From: Brevibacillus sp. JNUCC-41
GTDB lineage: Bacteria > Bacillota > Bacilli > Bacillales > DSM-1321
Direction of reading: 5' to 3'
NCBI RefSeq assembly: GCF_014844095.1
Contig: NZ_CP062163.1
Span: 3,319,501 to 3,383,500 of the forward strand
Length of the DNA: 64,000 bases
Position numbers and translations under genes: made by a program. Below, piece after piece: positions 46,001 to 55,723 of this stretch. A model generated the notes under the pieces. That model saw only the letters and a program-made list of their open reading frames with translations. It ran no database searches and was not told the DNA's origin. Each line of letters begins with the position of its first letter. Position 1 is the stretch's first letter.

Positions 46001-46798
46001 TTGGCGAAACCAAAGGTCGGGCTTGCACTTGGGTCAGGAGGAGCTAGGGGGTTTGCACATATTGGCGTGATAAAGGTATTGCAGCAAGAAGGCATTCCGA
46101 TAGATATGATTGCCGGAAGCAGCATGGGGGCCATGGTTGCTGCCTTTTATGGAGCGGGTTCGGATATCGAGAGGCTATATAAGTTGTCCCGTGCATTTAA
46201 GCGAAAGTATTATTTAGACTTCACCATACCTAAAATGGGCTTCATTTCGGGAAAACGGACAAAGGATTTAATCAGGGTATTTACATATGGCAAAAAATTT
46301 GAAGAACTTGATATTCCTGTGGCAGTGGTCGCCACTGATATAAAAACTGGGGAAAAAGTCATTTTTCAGGAAGGTCCCATCGCACCGGCTGTAAGGGCAA
46401 GCATCTCCATTCCTGGCATTTTCATTCCCGAAAAAATCGGAAACAGACTGCTTGTTGATGGAGGAGTGGTTGACAGGGTTCCTGTTTCAGTTGTGAAGGA
46501 TATGGGAGCAGACATCATAATTGGTGTGGATGTAGCCCACGTAAAACAGGATATGGAGATAAACTCCATTTATGACGTCATCATGCAAAGCCTCGATATT
46601 CTGCAAATGGAGCTGGTTAAAAGCAGGGAGTTTGCCTCAGACGTCATGATACGTCCCAGGGTGGAGAAATACAGCTCGAAATCATTTACAAACGTACAGG
46701 AAATAATTAGTATTGGAGAAGAAGCTGCAAGAGGAAAGATAGATCAAATTAAGCAGAGTATTGTTACTTGGAAGGAGTCCTTTGAAGATGAGCCGTAA
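46001..46798 (+). CDS. ylbK: Patatin-like phospholipase/esterase, RssA family
   Basis: About 265 aa. The oxyanion loop LGSGGARGFAHIGV, the nucleophile elbow GSSMG and the catalytic DGG motif (LLVDGGVVDRVP) are intact, so it should hydrolyse an acyl ester; the substrate is unknown. TTG 46001 is about 7 nt after GGGAGGG and gives LAKPKVGLALGSGG; the frame from 45956 has no such site. It overlaps ylbL by 11 nt. Confidence 0.9.
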   Translation: MAKPKVGLALGSGGARGFAHIGVIKVLQQEGIPIDMIAGSSMGAMVAAFYGAGSDIERLYKLSRAFKRKYYLDFTIPKMGFISGKRTKDLIRVFTYGKKFEELDIPVAVVATDIKTGEKVIFQEGPIAPAVRASISIPGIFIPEKIGNRLLVDGGVVDRVPVSVVKDMGADIIIGVDVAHVKQDMEINSIYDVIMQSLDILQMELVKSREFASDVMIRPRVEKYSSKSFTNVQEIISIGEEAARGKIDQIKQSIVTWKESFEDEP

Positions 46799-47813
46799 AA
46801 TGTATGTACGCACTTTCCTGGTGGTGGCTATACTTCTCATAGCATCAGCCCTTTATTCCCTACCTTTTTATGTATCAAAACCAGGAATGGCCAAAGAATT
46901 GGAGCCAATCATTGAGGTATCCGGAGGAGATGAAGCAAAAGGAAGCTTTATGTTAACCACGGTAAGGATGGGCCGGGCGAATGTATATTCCTACATGATG
47001 GCGAAGTGGAGCAAATATCAGGAACTTTATCCCGAAACCTCCATTCGAAGCGAAGATGAAACAGATGAAGAATATAATATCAGGCAGCTGCACTTAATGG
47101 ATGGTTCTAAAAATAATGCCATTCAGATCGCATATGAAAAAGCAGGGAAAGAGGTCGAATACGAGTACCTGGGTGTTTATGTTTTGGACGTGCTAAAAGG
47201 AATGCCGGCAGCTAAAGAGCTGAAAGCGGGCGATCAAATCATTCAGGTCGATGATGTTAAATTCAAGTCTGCGCAGGAATTCATGAACTATATTAACGGA
47301 AAGAAGGCTGGAGACAAAGTTAAAATAGTGTATAAGCGGGAAGAGACGGAGAAAACGTCCATTCTTTCTTTGCAGCCTTTTAAAAATGACCCAAATAGGG
47401 TAGGGATAGGCATTTCGCTGGATGATAATCGAAAAGTGAACACAAAACCGGCGATTTCCATAGATTCAGAACAAATAGGCGGTCCTTCTGCTGGTTTAAT
47501 GTTTTCATTGGAAATTTATAATCAATTAACAAAGGGCGATCTTACAAAAGGATATGACATAGCGGGTACAGGAACGATGTCCGACGATGGGACAGTCGGT
47601 CCAATTGGCGGAATTCAACAGAAAATAGTTGCAGCCGATAAGTCTGGAGCCGAAATATTCTTTGCCCCGAATGAAAACGGAGCAGCAGGTTCGAATTATG
47701 AAGATGCACTTATTGCAGCAAAGGATATCGACACGGACATGAAGATCGTGCCGGTGGACAACTTTGATGATGCAATAGCCTATTTAACGAAGCTAAAAGG
47801 AAAAGAAAAATGA
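46788..47813 (+). CDS. ylbL: Membrane-anchored PDZ-Lon protease YlbL (DdcP)
   Basis: 341 aa, as in B. subtilis. An N-terminal membrane anchor (about residues 7-27), a PDZ domain (YEYLGVYVLDVLKG, near 125-200) and a C-terminal Lon-type protease domain with the Ser in IGGPSAGLMF; a Lys in the DGTVGPIGGIQQK region should complete the dyad. In B. subtilis it helps degrade the division inhibitor YneA after DNA damage. ATG 46788 is preceded by AAGGAG. Confidence 0.93.
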   Translation: MSRKMYVRTFLVVAILLIASALYSLPFYVSKPGMAKELEPIIEVSGGDEAKGSFMLTTVRMGRANVYSYMMAKWSKYQELYPETSIRSEDETDEEYNIRQLHLMDGSKNNAIQIAYEKAGKEVEYEYLGVYVLDVLKGMPAAKELKAGDQIIQVDDVKFKSAQEFMNYINGKKAGDKVKIVYKREETEKTSILSLQPFKNDPNRVGIGISLDDNRKVNTKPAISIDSEQIGGPSAGLMFSLEIYNQLTKGDLTKGYDIAGTGTMSDDGTVGPIGGIQQKIVAADKSGAEIFFAPNENGAAGSNYEDALIAAKDIDTDMKIVPVDNFDDAIAYLTKLKGKEK

Positions 47814-47853
47814 AAAAAAGCGCAGGCAGTCATCTACTGTTTGCGCTTTTTTT
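47814..47853 (+). terminator. Terminator of ylbL
   Basis: GCGCAGGCAGT pairs with ACTGTTTGCGC (two mismatches at GG/TT), A-tract before and T7 after. Confidence 0.85.
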
Positions 47854-47903
47854 GATGATTGTTTTTACTTTTAAGGATGGACGGGCCAAGCTTAAACCAT
47901 TCT

Positions 47904-49109
47904 TCATTTAAAAATGATGGGAGATTCATATTCCCGTTTCATCAATGCAGCCTGATATGGTTCCGGCAAGCCCAGTGCATACACCTGTGCCGCTCGCAAG
48001 TCCGTATCGATGTCCTTTTTCTGATAGGACGAAAGTTTAGAGATGAGCGGGAGGGATAAGCCTTTTTTTACAGTGCGAAGATATTCTTGCCCCCGGCCAT
48101 TCATGCCAAGAAGTCTGATATAGGCTGGCTGGTCATTGTGAATCATCAGTTCCTTTATTGTATGAGTCAATATATGGACACACATTCGTTGCAGCCGTGT
48201 CCATGTGTAGCGTTTTGTCTTCAGGGCTGCCATGAATCCCGAAAAGCTCGAAGATCGTTTGGCCATCTCCTTTATCCTATGTTCAATCCCTTCCTCAATT
48301 TCGTAAATCCCTGCCAATTCGGTTAAAGAGGAAGAAAGGATTCGGTATTTCAACATGGGCCAATACATTTCCCAGTCATGCAAAGCATTGTAGTGCGTTA
48401 AATATTGCTCAAGACCATTCAGCGTCGGTTGAGGAATATAACTGGAAACGGAATTTAACTCCTGATGTTCATGGATGGCTTTACGTATCCCCGTTGCACT
48501 GGCAATAGGTTCTTTGGATAACTTTGTTTCATGGTATCCGGCAGCGACCCTTTGAATCGTATAAGGACGAATGGAGTAGCCGTTTGAAAGTGCAGTACTT
48601 ACATATTCCTTGCCAAGAATATTATTTGGCTTCGTCAAATCCAATCCGGCATCATCATTGATGATCGATCGATAAGCCTGGGCAGCGCTGGCCGGGTAAC
48701 TATTACCGGCATCCATAGCCGATTTAATTGCAGCATCAAATGCAGCGGAATTATCCGATAGGATTCTGTGGGCGGTTATGAATGGTTCAATTCTGCCATC
48801 CTCGCTACCAAAGCAAAAGGAGTCACAGCCAAGGGATTCCAAAAGAGAAATAGATCCTTTTGCAAATATTTCCGCCTTCTGTGTCGCGAAAGCATAGGGC
48901 AGCTCAATGACAAGATCTATGCCGCCGTTCAAGGCCATTTCGGCACGTGTCCATTTGCTGACGATAGCGGGCTCGCCACGCTGTAAGAAGGGTCCACTCA
49001 TAACAGCGACCACAACATCTGCCCCTGTTTTTTCTCTACTTTCTCTTGCATGTAAAACATGTCCATTGTGAAAAGGGTTATATTCGACTACTAAACCGCA
49101 AGCTTTCAT
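47904..49109 (-). CDS. tmcAL: tRNA(Met) cytidine acetate ligase
   Basis: YlbM. Activates acetate with ATP and places it on C34 of elongator tRNA-Met (ac4C). 401 aa. The nucleotidyltransferase motif VEYNPFHNGH is at the N-terminus, followed by GPFLQRGEPAIVSKWTRAEMA and the GIDLVIELPYAFATQ segment. ATG 49109 with GAGGTGAAC ahead on the minus strand. Divergent from ylbN; convergent with ylbL. Confidence 0.94.
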   Translation of the reverse strand: MKACGLVVEYNPFHNGHVLHARESREKTGADVVVAVMSGPFLQRGEPAIVSKWTRAEMALNGGIDLVIELPYAFATQKAEIFAKGSISLLESLGCDSFCFGSEDGRIEPFITAHRILSDNSAAFDAAIKSAMDAGNSYPASAAQAYRSIINDDAGLDLTKPNNILGKEYVSTALSNGYSIRPYTIQRVAAGYHETKLSKEPIASATGIRKAIHEHQELNSVSSYIPQPTLNGLEQYLTHYNALHDWEMYWPMLKYRILSSSLTELAGIYEIEEGIEHRIKEMAKRSSSFSGFMAALKTKRYTWTRLQRMCVHILTHTIKELMIHNDQPAYIRLLGMNGRGQEYLRTVKKGLSLPLISKLSSYQKKDIDTDLRAAQVYALGLPEPYQAALMKREYESPIIFK

Positions 49110-49270
49110 TCGTTCACCTCAGAGAAAAACTTTGTATTTTATCAACTTAGTGCTAAAATAGTATTTCAAGTAAAATTACTATAAGTAATCGTCCGGATTC
49201 TTTGTTTGAAATGATTCTTAAACTTAGACAATCAGTTAGGATGACTACATTATAGTGTAAAGAAAAAATA

Positions 49271-49299
49271 TTGACAAACTTATAATTGAAAGCTATAAT
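49271..49299 (+). promoter_or_regulatory. Consensus promoter of ylbN-rpmF
   Basis: A perfect TTGACA, a 17-bp spacer and a perfect TATAAT. The start falls near 49306, about 22 nt before the ylbN start, giving strong constant expression of the L32 operon. Confidence 0.92.
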
Positions 49300-49327
49300 T
49301 ATTTTTGTTGCCTTGAGGTGATTTCAT

Positions 49328-49849
49328 TTGAAATGGACGATTAGTCAACTTCAAAAAATTCGGGACAAAGATTTACGGTTTGATGAACTGGTGGATGTCT
49401 TGGACATTAGAGAAAGAGACCCGCAAATTCGCGATGTTTCTCCGATCAGAGTAGCAGGAAGAGCTGATATCAGCTCGACCGAGATTACTTTTCACTTGCA
49501 TCTTTCAGGTGAATTAACATTACCTTGCTCCCGTACACTGGTAGACGTTAAATATCCGATTGATATTGATACAAAGGAAACCTTTCTTTTAAAGGCAGAT
49601 GGCGCTGATTTCTACGGAGATGATGTCACTGTTGTGGAAGGTGAAGTTGTAGACCTAATACCGGTAATTAAAGAAAATTTATTGCTAGAAATTCCGATGC
49701 AGGTTTTTTGTGAGGATGTCGATTCGAACGAAGCTGCTCCTCAATCCGGGAAAGACTGGGCCGTTATTTCTGAAGAGGAAAATGAGCACAAGGTTGATCC
49801 GAGATTTGCAAAGCTTGCCGACTTTTTTGACAACAATAAAGAATCTTGA
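49328..49849 (+). CDS. ylbN: DUF177/YceD family protein YlbN
   Basis: 173 aa, linked in bacteria to the L32 gene and 23S rRNA/ribosome assembly. It has ARADISSTEITFHLHLSGELTLPCSRTL, with a Cys as in YceD, and an acidic C-terminus. TTG start after GAGGTGATTTCAT. rpmF follows within 65 nt in the same transcript. Confidence 0.92.
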   Translation: MKWTISQLQKIRDKDLRFDELVDVLDIRERDPQIRDVSPIRVAGRADISSTEITFHLHLSGELTLPCSRTLVDVKYPIDIDTKETFLLKADGADFYGDDVTVVEGEVVDLIPVIKENLLLEIPMQVFCEDVDSNEAAPQSGKDWAVISEEENEHKVDPRFAKLADFFDNNKES

Positions 49850-49914
49850 TTGGAACGAAAAATCGTTAATCCGATTTTTCCAGCTTTTTTATATTTTTTA
49901 AGGAGGTGGGAATA

Positions 49915-50088
49915 ATGGCTGTACCTTTTAGAAGAACGTCGAAAACTGTAAAAAGAAAACGTCGTACGCACTTCAAGCTTCAAGTACCTGGTATGGTAGA
50001 ATGCCCGAGCTGTGGTGGAATGACTCTTTCACATCACGTTTGTAAAGAATGTGGAACATATAAAGGAAAAGAAGTTGTCGCAAAATAA
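49915..50088 (+). CDS. rpmF: 50S ribosomal protein L32
   Basis: 57 aa. [20 protein letters not shown] at the N-terminus; the Cys pairs CPSC and CKEC make it the zinc-binding (C+) form. ATG 49915 has AAGGAGGTGGG ahead; the frame from 49906 begins inside that site. Confidence 0.96.
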   Translation: MAVPFRRTSKTVKRKRRTHFKLQVPGMVECPSCGGMTLSHHVCKECGTYKGKEVVAK

Positions 50089-50137
50089 TTTCTTGACCTA
50101 CTTGAGAGCTTTGCTTTCTTGATGCAACACGCTAATC

Positions 50138-50169
50138 AAAGCGCAGGGATTTTTCTCTGTGCTTTTTTT
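50138..50169 (+). terminator. Terminator of rpmF
   Basis: GCGCAGGGA pairs with TCTCTGTGC using two G-U pairs, 4-nt loop, T7. Confidence 0.85.
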
Positions 50170-50236
50170 ACAAATATATTTGGCAGAATATTTTGAATCA
50201 TTTGTGTTTGCCGATGATTTTGGAGAAGGTGTTTAC

Positions 50237-51001
50237 ATGGATCAGGTGATTGAAGTTGAAAAGGATAAACGCGGTTTCATGAAGCTCTTATTTAATAGAC
50301 CGGAGAAAAGGAATGCCGTGAATTATCAATTGATGGACGAACTTGAGTCGATATTGTCAGAAGCTGCATTCGATGATGAAGTTAAGTTGCTAGTCCTGAC
50401 AGGGGCGGGATCTGAGGCATTCTGTTCAGGCGGGGATCTAAGGGAATTTCAGGATTTGCACACAGAAGAAGAGGCCTTTGCTATGTTATCAAAAATGGGT
50501 GAAATTCTGTATAAACTAGCAGTTTTCCCAAAACCAACAATAGCGCTCATCAATGGAAGTGCTTTCGGCGGTGGATGCGAAATAGCGACAGCTTGTGATT
50601 TCAGATTAGCAAAGAGCGAAGTCAAGCTAGGGTTTGTGCAAGGTACCCTGGGAATAACGACAGGCTGGGGCGGTGCTTCACTTTTACTTGAAAAAATACC
50701 AGAGCAAACAGCGCTAAAGCTATTATTGGATGCAAAAATACATAAAGCTGAGGAAGCAAAGGAATTTGGTTTCGTAGATGAGATAGTCGGAGAAGGTACG
50801 GAAGGATGGGAAAGGTTCGCAGAAGATTTTCTCAGCCATGAGATAGGGGTATTGATGGCCTATAAACGATTGCTGGTCCGTAAATGGCAGGGTAGCGGGC
50901 TTAAAGGAAGAATGGACGCGGAAATCCGGGAATGTGCTAAACTGTGGGCAAGTGATGAGCATCATGCTGCGGTCGATCGCTTTTTAAAAAAGAAAAAATA
51001 A
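50237..51001 (+). CDS. Enoyl-CoA hydratase/isomerase family protein
   Basis: About 254 aa crotonase-fold enzyme. LLFNRPEKRNAVNYQLM, the oxyanion loop SEAFCSGGDLREFQ and the INGSAFGGGCEIATACDFR motif are present. Where typical hydratases have two catalytic Glu, only one (near VKLGFVQGTLG the second position is Gly) seems present, so it may be a hydratase or another crotonase-type reaction. GGAGAAGG stands 7 nt ahead of ATG 50237. The frame from 50159 starts in the terminator. Not part of the B. subtilis order here. Confidence 0.85.
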   Translation: MDQVIEVEKDKRGFMKLLFNRPEKRNAVNYQLMDELESILSEAAFDDEVKLLVLTGAGSEAFCSGGDLREFQDLHTEEEAFAMLSKMGEILYKLAVFPKPTIALINGSAFGGGCEIATACDFRLAKSEVKLGFVQGTLGITTGWGGASLLLEKIPEQTALKLLLDAKIHKAEEAKEFGFVDEIVGEGTEGWERFAEDFLSHEIGVLMAYKRLLVRKWQGSGLKGRMDAEIRECAKLWASDEHHAAVDRFLKKKK

Positions 51002-51079
51002 ATATTACACGCTCTATATATCTTCTATCTTTCCTAGCAGGTGCATATTATGAATTAAAACTTGCTGGGAGGTAGAGAG

Positions 51080-51700
51080 ATGACGATTGCGAGACAAGAT
51101 GCATGGACTCATGATGAGGATCTGTTGTTGGCTGAAGTGGTACTGAGGCATATACGAGAAGGCAGTACACAATTAAAGGCGTTTGAAGAAGTGGGGAAAC
51201 AGTTATCGAGGACATCTGCCGCTTGTGGGTTCCGTTGGAATTCATTTGTAAGGAAGCAATATAAGTCAGGGATAGAGCTGGCGAAAAAACAAAGGAAAGA
51301 ACAGGTAGTCGATAATCCTGAAATGGAAAGGGATTCGGTTGCAGCGGTGGAGAATGTCACGGTTGGAGAAAAAGCGCCCGAGCATGAAGATAAAGAATCT
51401 ATTACCCTTCAGGAAGTTATATTATATTTAACTAAAATGGATGAATTCTTTCAGCTTGATAATAAGGAAAAAGAACGGATTTCTGAGCGGTCCCTATTTC
51501 TTGAACGGGAAAATGTCCGGTTGTTGGAAGAAAATGAATTGCTTAAAGAAAACCTGAGAGCTGTTGAGGAAGATTACCGTGCGTTAATGCAGATTATGGA
51601 GCGCGCAAGAAAACTTAGTGTACAAGAGGACGAAAAGACTAATCCGAAGGTGAGTTTTCAAATGGATAAGAATGGTAATCTGGAAAGGGTCAATAAATAA
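51080..51700 (+). CDS. gerR: GerR/RsfA-type sporulation regulator (YlbO)
   Basis: About 206 aa. N-terminal Myb/SANT-like DNA-binding segment ([21 protein letters not shown] ... [15 protein letters not shown]), an acidic linker and a C-terminal leucine-zipper coiled coil ([23 protein letters not shown]). The B. subtilis YlbO (GerR) controls SigmaE genes in the mother cell; RsfA is the prespore relative. Place in the ylb order favours GerR. ATG 51080 has GGGAGG ahead. Confidence 0.87.
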   Translation: MTIARQDAWTHDEDLLLAEVVLRHIREGSTQLKAFEEVGKQLSRTSAACGFRWNSFVRKQYKSGIELAKKQRKEQVVDNPEMERDSVAAVENVTVGEKAPEHEDKESITLQEVILYLTKMDEFFQLDNKEKERISERSLFLERENVRLLEENELLKENLRAVEEDYRALMQIMERARKLSVQEDEKTNPKVSFQMDKNGNLERVNK

Positions 51701-51732
51701 AAAATGCGGGTGGGAAAATCCGCCCGCATTTT
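51699..51732. terminator. Bidirectional terminator between gerR and ylbP
   Basis: AAAATGCGGG and CCCGCATTTT form the main stem with an inner GG/CC pair; works on both strands. Confidence 0.82.
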
Positions 51733-51744
51733 CTTGGTGCTTCC

Positions 51745-52233
51745 TTATTCTTGTGTATCTATTTCTTTATTATCTTGTATGTCAAATGGGCTCCAAATCA
51801 GCGGGTTTTCTCCAAGGTCCCTGTCCAAATCATAGGAAACAGCAGAAAAACCCATCTTTTTCCAAAAGTCTTGTGAATGAACTCTTGGATTGGTTTTGAT
51901 AGGCATGTTCAGGCTTTTGGCGAATTCGACCAAAGCTCTTCCATAACCTTTTTTCTGATAGTTAGGCAGGACTTCAAGTTTCCAAAGAACAAGGAAGTCC
52001 CTAGACTTGTCAAAATATTCGTCGAATTTAGCGCTTCTTTTATACAGGCTCATGCGTGCTACAAGTTTGTCGCCATAAAAGATTCCGTAAAAAGGTGATT
52101 GGCTGTCATTTTCGATGATGTTACCTTCTAAATCATCTAGCATTGACAGTTCCTGTATCCCGTATTCTTTGAATTTTTTGAATTCCTCAAGCGTTTTAAA
52201 ATTTACAAGTAATCGTTCCACCTTGTATTCCAT
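51745..52233 (-). CDS. ylbP: GNAT family N-acetyltransferase YlbP
   Basis: 162 aa. The acetyl-CoA site is visible as LEVLPNYQKKGYGRALVEFA (Q/R-x-x-G-x-G/A motif). C-terminal DLDRDLGENPLIW is typical of YlbP. Substrate unknown. ATG 52233 with AAGGGGGAGC ahead on the minus strand. Converges with gerR. Confidence 0.9.
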   Translation of the reverse strand: MEYKVERLLVNFKTLEEFKKFKEYGIQELSMLDDLEGNIIENDSQSPFYGIFYGDKLVARMSLYKRSAKFDEYFDKSRDFLVLWKLEVLPNYQKKGYGRALVEFAKSLNMPIKTNPRVHSQDFWKKMGFSAVSYDLDRDLGENPLIWSPFDIQDNKEIDTQE

Positions 52234-52698
52234 AAAAAAGCTCCCCCTTAATTCTGATAAACCTCTTCCGATAGTACCCTTTGAAAGTCATCCCACTGAT
52301 CCTTACCATGTGGAATTCCAGCTTAGGTCAAATCTAGTATGACAACATCGACTAAACCTAGCTGTCTAAATGCTTATAGCCTTTTATCCCCGTCCTTTTC
52401 CCTTAAATTTCCCGTGGGTTGAGTTTGGAGTTATCTTTTGTACCCTAAAAGTATTCAAAATGGCTAAGCTTTTCGTATCTAATATACCATTAAATTAACG
52501 CTTAAAGAAGAAAATATATCTTCAATGGCGTATTAATCGTTCTTTCCATTGGTATTTTATGACGAGCCATTGTTAATGGCAGTTCAATTTCAATCAAATA
52601 GGTGTGCTGTGTTTTCCGGCGATGGGAAAATTGATGCAGGATAAAAAAGATAATGTGATAAAATAGGGAATATATTTCAAAAAGTAAGGAAGGGTACT
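52234..52698. other. Non-coding gap between ylbP and panE
   Basis: 465 bp of AT-rich sequence containing the divergent promoters of ylbP and panE. A TAAAAT box stands shortly before panE near 52660 without a clear -35. No gene, repeat or hairpin stands out. Confidence 0.5.
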
Positions 52699-53583
52699 AT
52701 GAGAATTGGAATCATTGGGGGAGGGGCCATAGGGCTGCTTTTTGCGTCTCATTTAAGTGAAAAACATGGTGTGACACTTTATACTCATACTGCGGATCAG
52801 GCGTCCATCATCCAACGTGAAGGAATCCGTCTTATTACGGATGGTGAAAGCAGGCTGCTGACAGGCATCATTTCCAAGGGCCTGGATGATGGGATATCGG
52901 ATGTGGAGCTTCTAATATTGGCCGTCAAGCAATATCACCTGCCGCAAATATTGCCTAGGATCAAAGGTATTCAGGTTCCAATGCTATTCTTGCAGAATGG
53001 CTATGGGCATATTTCTTATTTAAAGCAGCTTCAATCCCCGACCATATATGTGGGGGTAGTGGAGCATGGGGCAATGAAACATGACGGGAATACCGTGGAG
53101 CATACTGGGCACGGCATTACAAGGGTCGCTTCCTTTAAAGGGGAACTTGAGCAACTATCGTTAGTGAATGAAAGGATCGACCATTTTCCTTTTGCGAAGA
53201 GTGAGAATTTTCACTCGATGCTGATCGATAAGCTTGTCGTTAATGCAGTGATAAACCCATTAACGGCGATACTTGGTGTGGAAAATGGCGGTTTAATCAC
53301 TAACCCCTACTATTACCAATTATTTCGAGAACTTTTTGGGGAAATCTCCAGTATTTTGGAGGTTCATAATAAGGATGAGTCATTTGAACATGTGAAATCC
53401 GTTTGTATGTCAACTGCAGAAAATCGATCTTCAATGCTAAAAGATATAGAAAATGGCCGCAAAACGGAAATTGATGCTATTTTGGGTCATATCCTCTCGG
53501 AGGCAAAGAGTAAAGGGAAAAGTGATTGCCTGACATCTTCTCTATATAAGATGGTCAAAGGAAAAGAGTCTCAGGGGGGATGA
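52699..53583 (+). CDS. panE: 2-dehydropantoate 2-reductase
   Basis: NADPH-dependent reduction of ketopantoate in pantothenate synthesis; YlbQ in B. subtilis. 294 aa. IGIIGGGAIGLLFASHL is the NADP Rossmann motif; LAVKQYHL, FLQNGYGH, and the substrate Lys/Asn region DKLVVNAVINPLTAI are present. ATG start after AAGGAAGGG. DUF3397 gene begins 4 nt after its stop. Confidence 0.92.
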   Translation: MRIGIIGGGAIGLLFASHLSEKHGVTLYTHTADQASIIQREGIRLITDGESRLLTGIISKGLDDGISDVELLILAVKQYHLPQILPRIKGIQVPMLFLQNGYGHISYLKQLQSPTIYVGVVEHGAMKHDGNTVEHTGHGITRVASFKGELEQLSLVNERIDHFPFAKSENFHSMLIDKLVVNAVINPLTAILGVENGGLITNPYYYQLFRELFGEISSILEVHNKDESFEHVKSVCMSTAENRSSMLKDIENGRKTEIDAILGHILSEAKSKGKSDCLTSSLYKMVKGKESQGG

Positions 53584-53587
53584 GAAT

Positions 53588-53980
53588 GTGCCGTACGTAG
53601 TTTCGAGCCTTGCCGCGATATTTATTACCTTGCCATTCGTGGGGTATTTACTTTTTTTTATCAGTGCCAAACAATTTACTGGAAACCATAGGCGCTCCGT
53701 TCAATTTGCTATGGACATGAGTACGCTGCTGTTCGTATTATCCGTCCATTATTTGATCATTACGATTTGGGATAAGCAAATACTTTGGGTGATCATGCTG
53801 ATCATGATCATCAACGCATTCGTGGTGGTCCTTGTCCATTACAAGGTAAAAGAAGAAATCATTTTTCATAAGGTATTAAAGGGTTTTTGGAGAGTGAACT
53901 TCGCCTTCTTTTTTGTAGCTTACCTTCTATTATTTTCCATTGGAATAATAACAAGTATTACGAAGATATTTACTACATAA
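53588..53980 (+). CDS. DUF3397 family membrane protein
   Basis: 130 aa with four hydrophobic segments (about residues 5-26, 42-62, 67-88 and 105-126). Matches DUF3397, which often lies between panE and bshC in Bacillaceae. Function unknown. GTG 53588 has GGGGGGATGAG ahead and is only 4 nt from panE, so the two are coupled. Confidence 0.86.
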   Translation: MPYVVSSLAAIFITLPFVGYLLFFISAKQFTGNHRRSVQFAMDMSTLLFVLSVHYLIITIWDKQILWVIMLIMIINAFVVVLVHYKVKEEIIFHKVLKGFWRVNFAFFFVAYLLLFSIGIITSITKIFTT

Positions 53981-54022
53981 CATAGAACATCGCATCAATT
54001 TTCTGCTGCTGGGCAACTTCTT

Positions 54023-54050
54023 TTGTTTTCTTAAACCGGAATGTTATACT
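54023..54050 (+). promoter_or_regulatory. Predicted bshC promoter
   Basis: TTGTTT (54023-54028), 16 bp, TATACT (54045-54050) with an extended -10 TGTTATACT. Start near 54057. Confidence 0.65.
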
Positions 54051-54089
54051 CTAAAAAGAATTGTAGTTGCAGAGAAAGGGAGAACAGAA

Positions 54090-55718
54090 ATGGAGATGAA
54101 AGATCTCGCGTTACCATCTTTAAACCGTTTTGCATCGGACTATTTACAAAACCGTCTTGAAACGGAGGATTATTTTCACTATGACTTGTCTAAGCCTGAC
54201 ATTTATCTCAATAGATATAATGAATTGATGAACCGCTCTTTTTTACGTGATGAATTGTCGGATTACATACAACAATACATGTCTCGTTTTGCAATCAGTG
54301 AGGCAGTTAAGGCGAATATTGAAAGGTTGCGCAAGGATGATTCCGTTGTGGTGATTGGAGGACAGCAGGCTGGGTTATTATCAGGGCCGCTGTATACCAT
54401 TCATAAAGTGATTTCGATCATTAAGCTTGCGGAAGAACAGGAAAAAGAACTGGGGCAGCCAGTCATTCCAGTCTTTTGGATAGCTGGAGAAGATCATGAT
54501 TTGGCTGAAGTCAATCATGTTTATGTTATGAAAAACGGTAAACCCGATAAGAAAACCTATCCTTCCTATCAGCCTTATAAAACAATGGTTTCTGATGTAG
54601 AGCTGGAAACGGATAAGGCTGAGAAGTGGTTTGAGGAAATCATTGAAACTTATGGAGAAACGGCCTTTACGAATAAACTCCTGATTGATATGAAGGAAAC
54701 CATTAAGCAATCGAATACTTTCGTCGATTTCTTTGCCAGACTGATTCATGAATGGTTCAAAGAATATGGCCTTTTACTAGTTGATGCCGGAGATCCGGAG
54801 TTAAGGCGAATGGAGAAGGCATACTTTGAATCGATGATCAATGAAAGTGGACGGATTGCTGAAGTGGTCGAGGAACAGCAATCATTCATGCATGCGAAAG
54901 GGTATGCAAAAATGATTGAAATGGATAATCGGGCAGCTAATTTATTTTATTATGATCCAGAAAAAAAAGATCGATGTTTACTCGAACGTGTAGAAGGCGG
55001 TTTCAGCGGTAAAAACGGTGAGGTATCATTTACCGGGGAGGAACTCTTGCAGATTGCCAAAAATCATCCAGAACGATTAAGCAACAATGTCATTACACGC
55101 CCGCTCATGCAGGAAATGCTTTTCCCTGTATTGGCTTTCGTTTCTGGACCAGGGGAAATAGCTTATTGGGCAGAATTAAAAAAGGCATTTGAGTTGTTTT
55201 CCATGAAGATGCCCCCAATCATTCCTAGGTTAAACATCACGCTGGTAGAGCGCAGTATCCATAGCGACCTTGAAGAAATGGAACTCAGTTTGGAAACTGT
55301 TCTGACTGAAGGAACCGCTAATGCTGTGAAAAGTTACCTTGATTCGGTGAAAGATGAGACGATTGACACCCTGTTCGGGACACTGAAATCACAGCTTGAA
55401 GAGAACCATGAAAAGCTATTTGCCCACGCTGTCTCTTTAGATAGAGCACTTGAGCCGATGTTGAATAAAAACATTGAATTCATACAAAAGCAATTGAATT
55501 TCATGTATGGCAAAATCGGTGACCGTACAAAGGAACGGCATTCGGTCACATTGAAAAAATATGAACGGATCGCAAATTCACTGTACCCTCTTGGATCACC
55601 CCAAGAAAGGATTTGGAATGTGTTTTATTACTTGAATCAATACGGGCCAGAGTTCGTACGGGATATGATGAAACTGGAATACCGGTTCAATAATCAGCAT
55701 AAATTGATTTTCATTTAG
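54090..55718 (+). CDS. bshC: Bacillithiol biosynthesis cysteine-adding enzyme
   Basis: Adds cysteine to glucosaminyl-malate, the last step of bacillithiol synthesis (YllA in B. subtilis). 542 aa. Conserved VVIGGQQAGLLSGPLYTIHK, VFWIAGEDHDLAEVNH and GPGEIAYWAELK motifs, with a coiled-coil region near residues 400-460. AAAGGGAG lies 8 nt ahead of ATG 54090; ATG 54096 is a close alternative. It has its own promoter and terminator. Confidence 0.94.
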   Translation: MEMKDLALPSLNRFASDYLQNRLETEDYFHYDLSKPDIYLNRYNELMNRSFLRDELSDYIQQYMSRFAISEAVKANIERLRKDDSVVVIGGQQAGLLSGPLYTIHKVISIIKLAEEQEKELGQPVIPVFWIAGEDHDLAEVNHVYVMKNGKPDKKTYPSYQPYKTMVSDVELETDKAEKWFEEIIETYGETAFTNKLLIDMKETIKQSNTFVDFFARLIHEWFKEYGLLLVDAGDPELRRMEKAYFESMINESGRIAEVVEEQQSFMHAKGYAKMIEMDNRAANLFYYDPEKKDRCLLERVEGGFSGKNGEVSFTGEELLQIAKNHPERLSNNVITRPLMQEMLFPVLAFVSGPGEIAYWAELKKAFELFSMKMPPIIPRLNITLVERSIHSDLEEMELSLETVLTEGTANAVKSYLDSVKDETIDTLFGTLKSQLEENHEKLFAHAVSLDRALEPMLNKNIEFIQKQLNFMYGKIGDRTKERHSVTLKKYERIANSLYPLGSPQERIWNVFYYLNQYGPEFVRDMMKLEYRFNNQHKLIFI

Positions 55719-55723
55719 AAAAA

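Noticed and set aside
51014..51052. Possible SigmaG/SigmaE promoter before gerR (CATATTA)
   Set aside because: The -10-like word has no -35 partner at accepted spacing.
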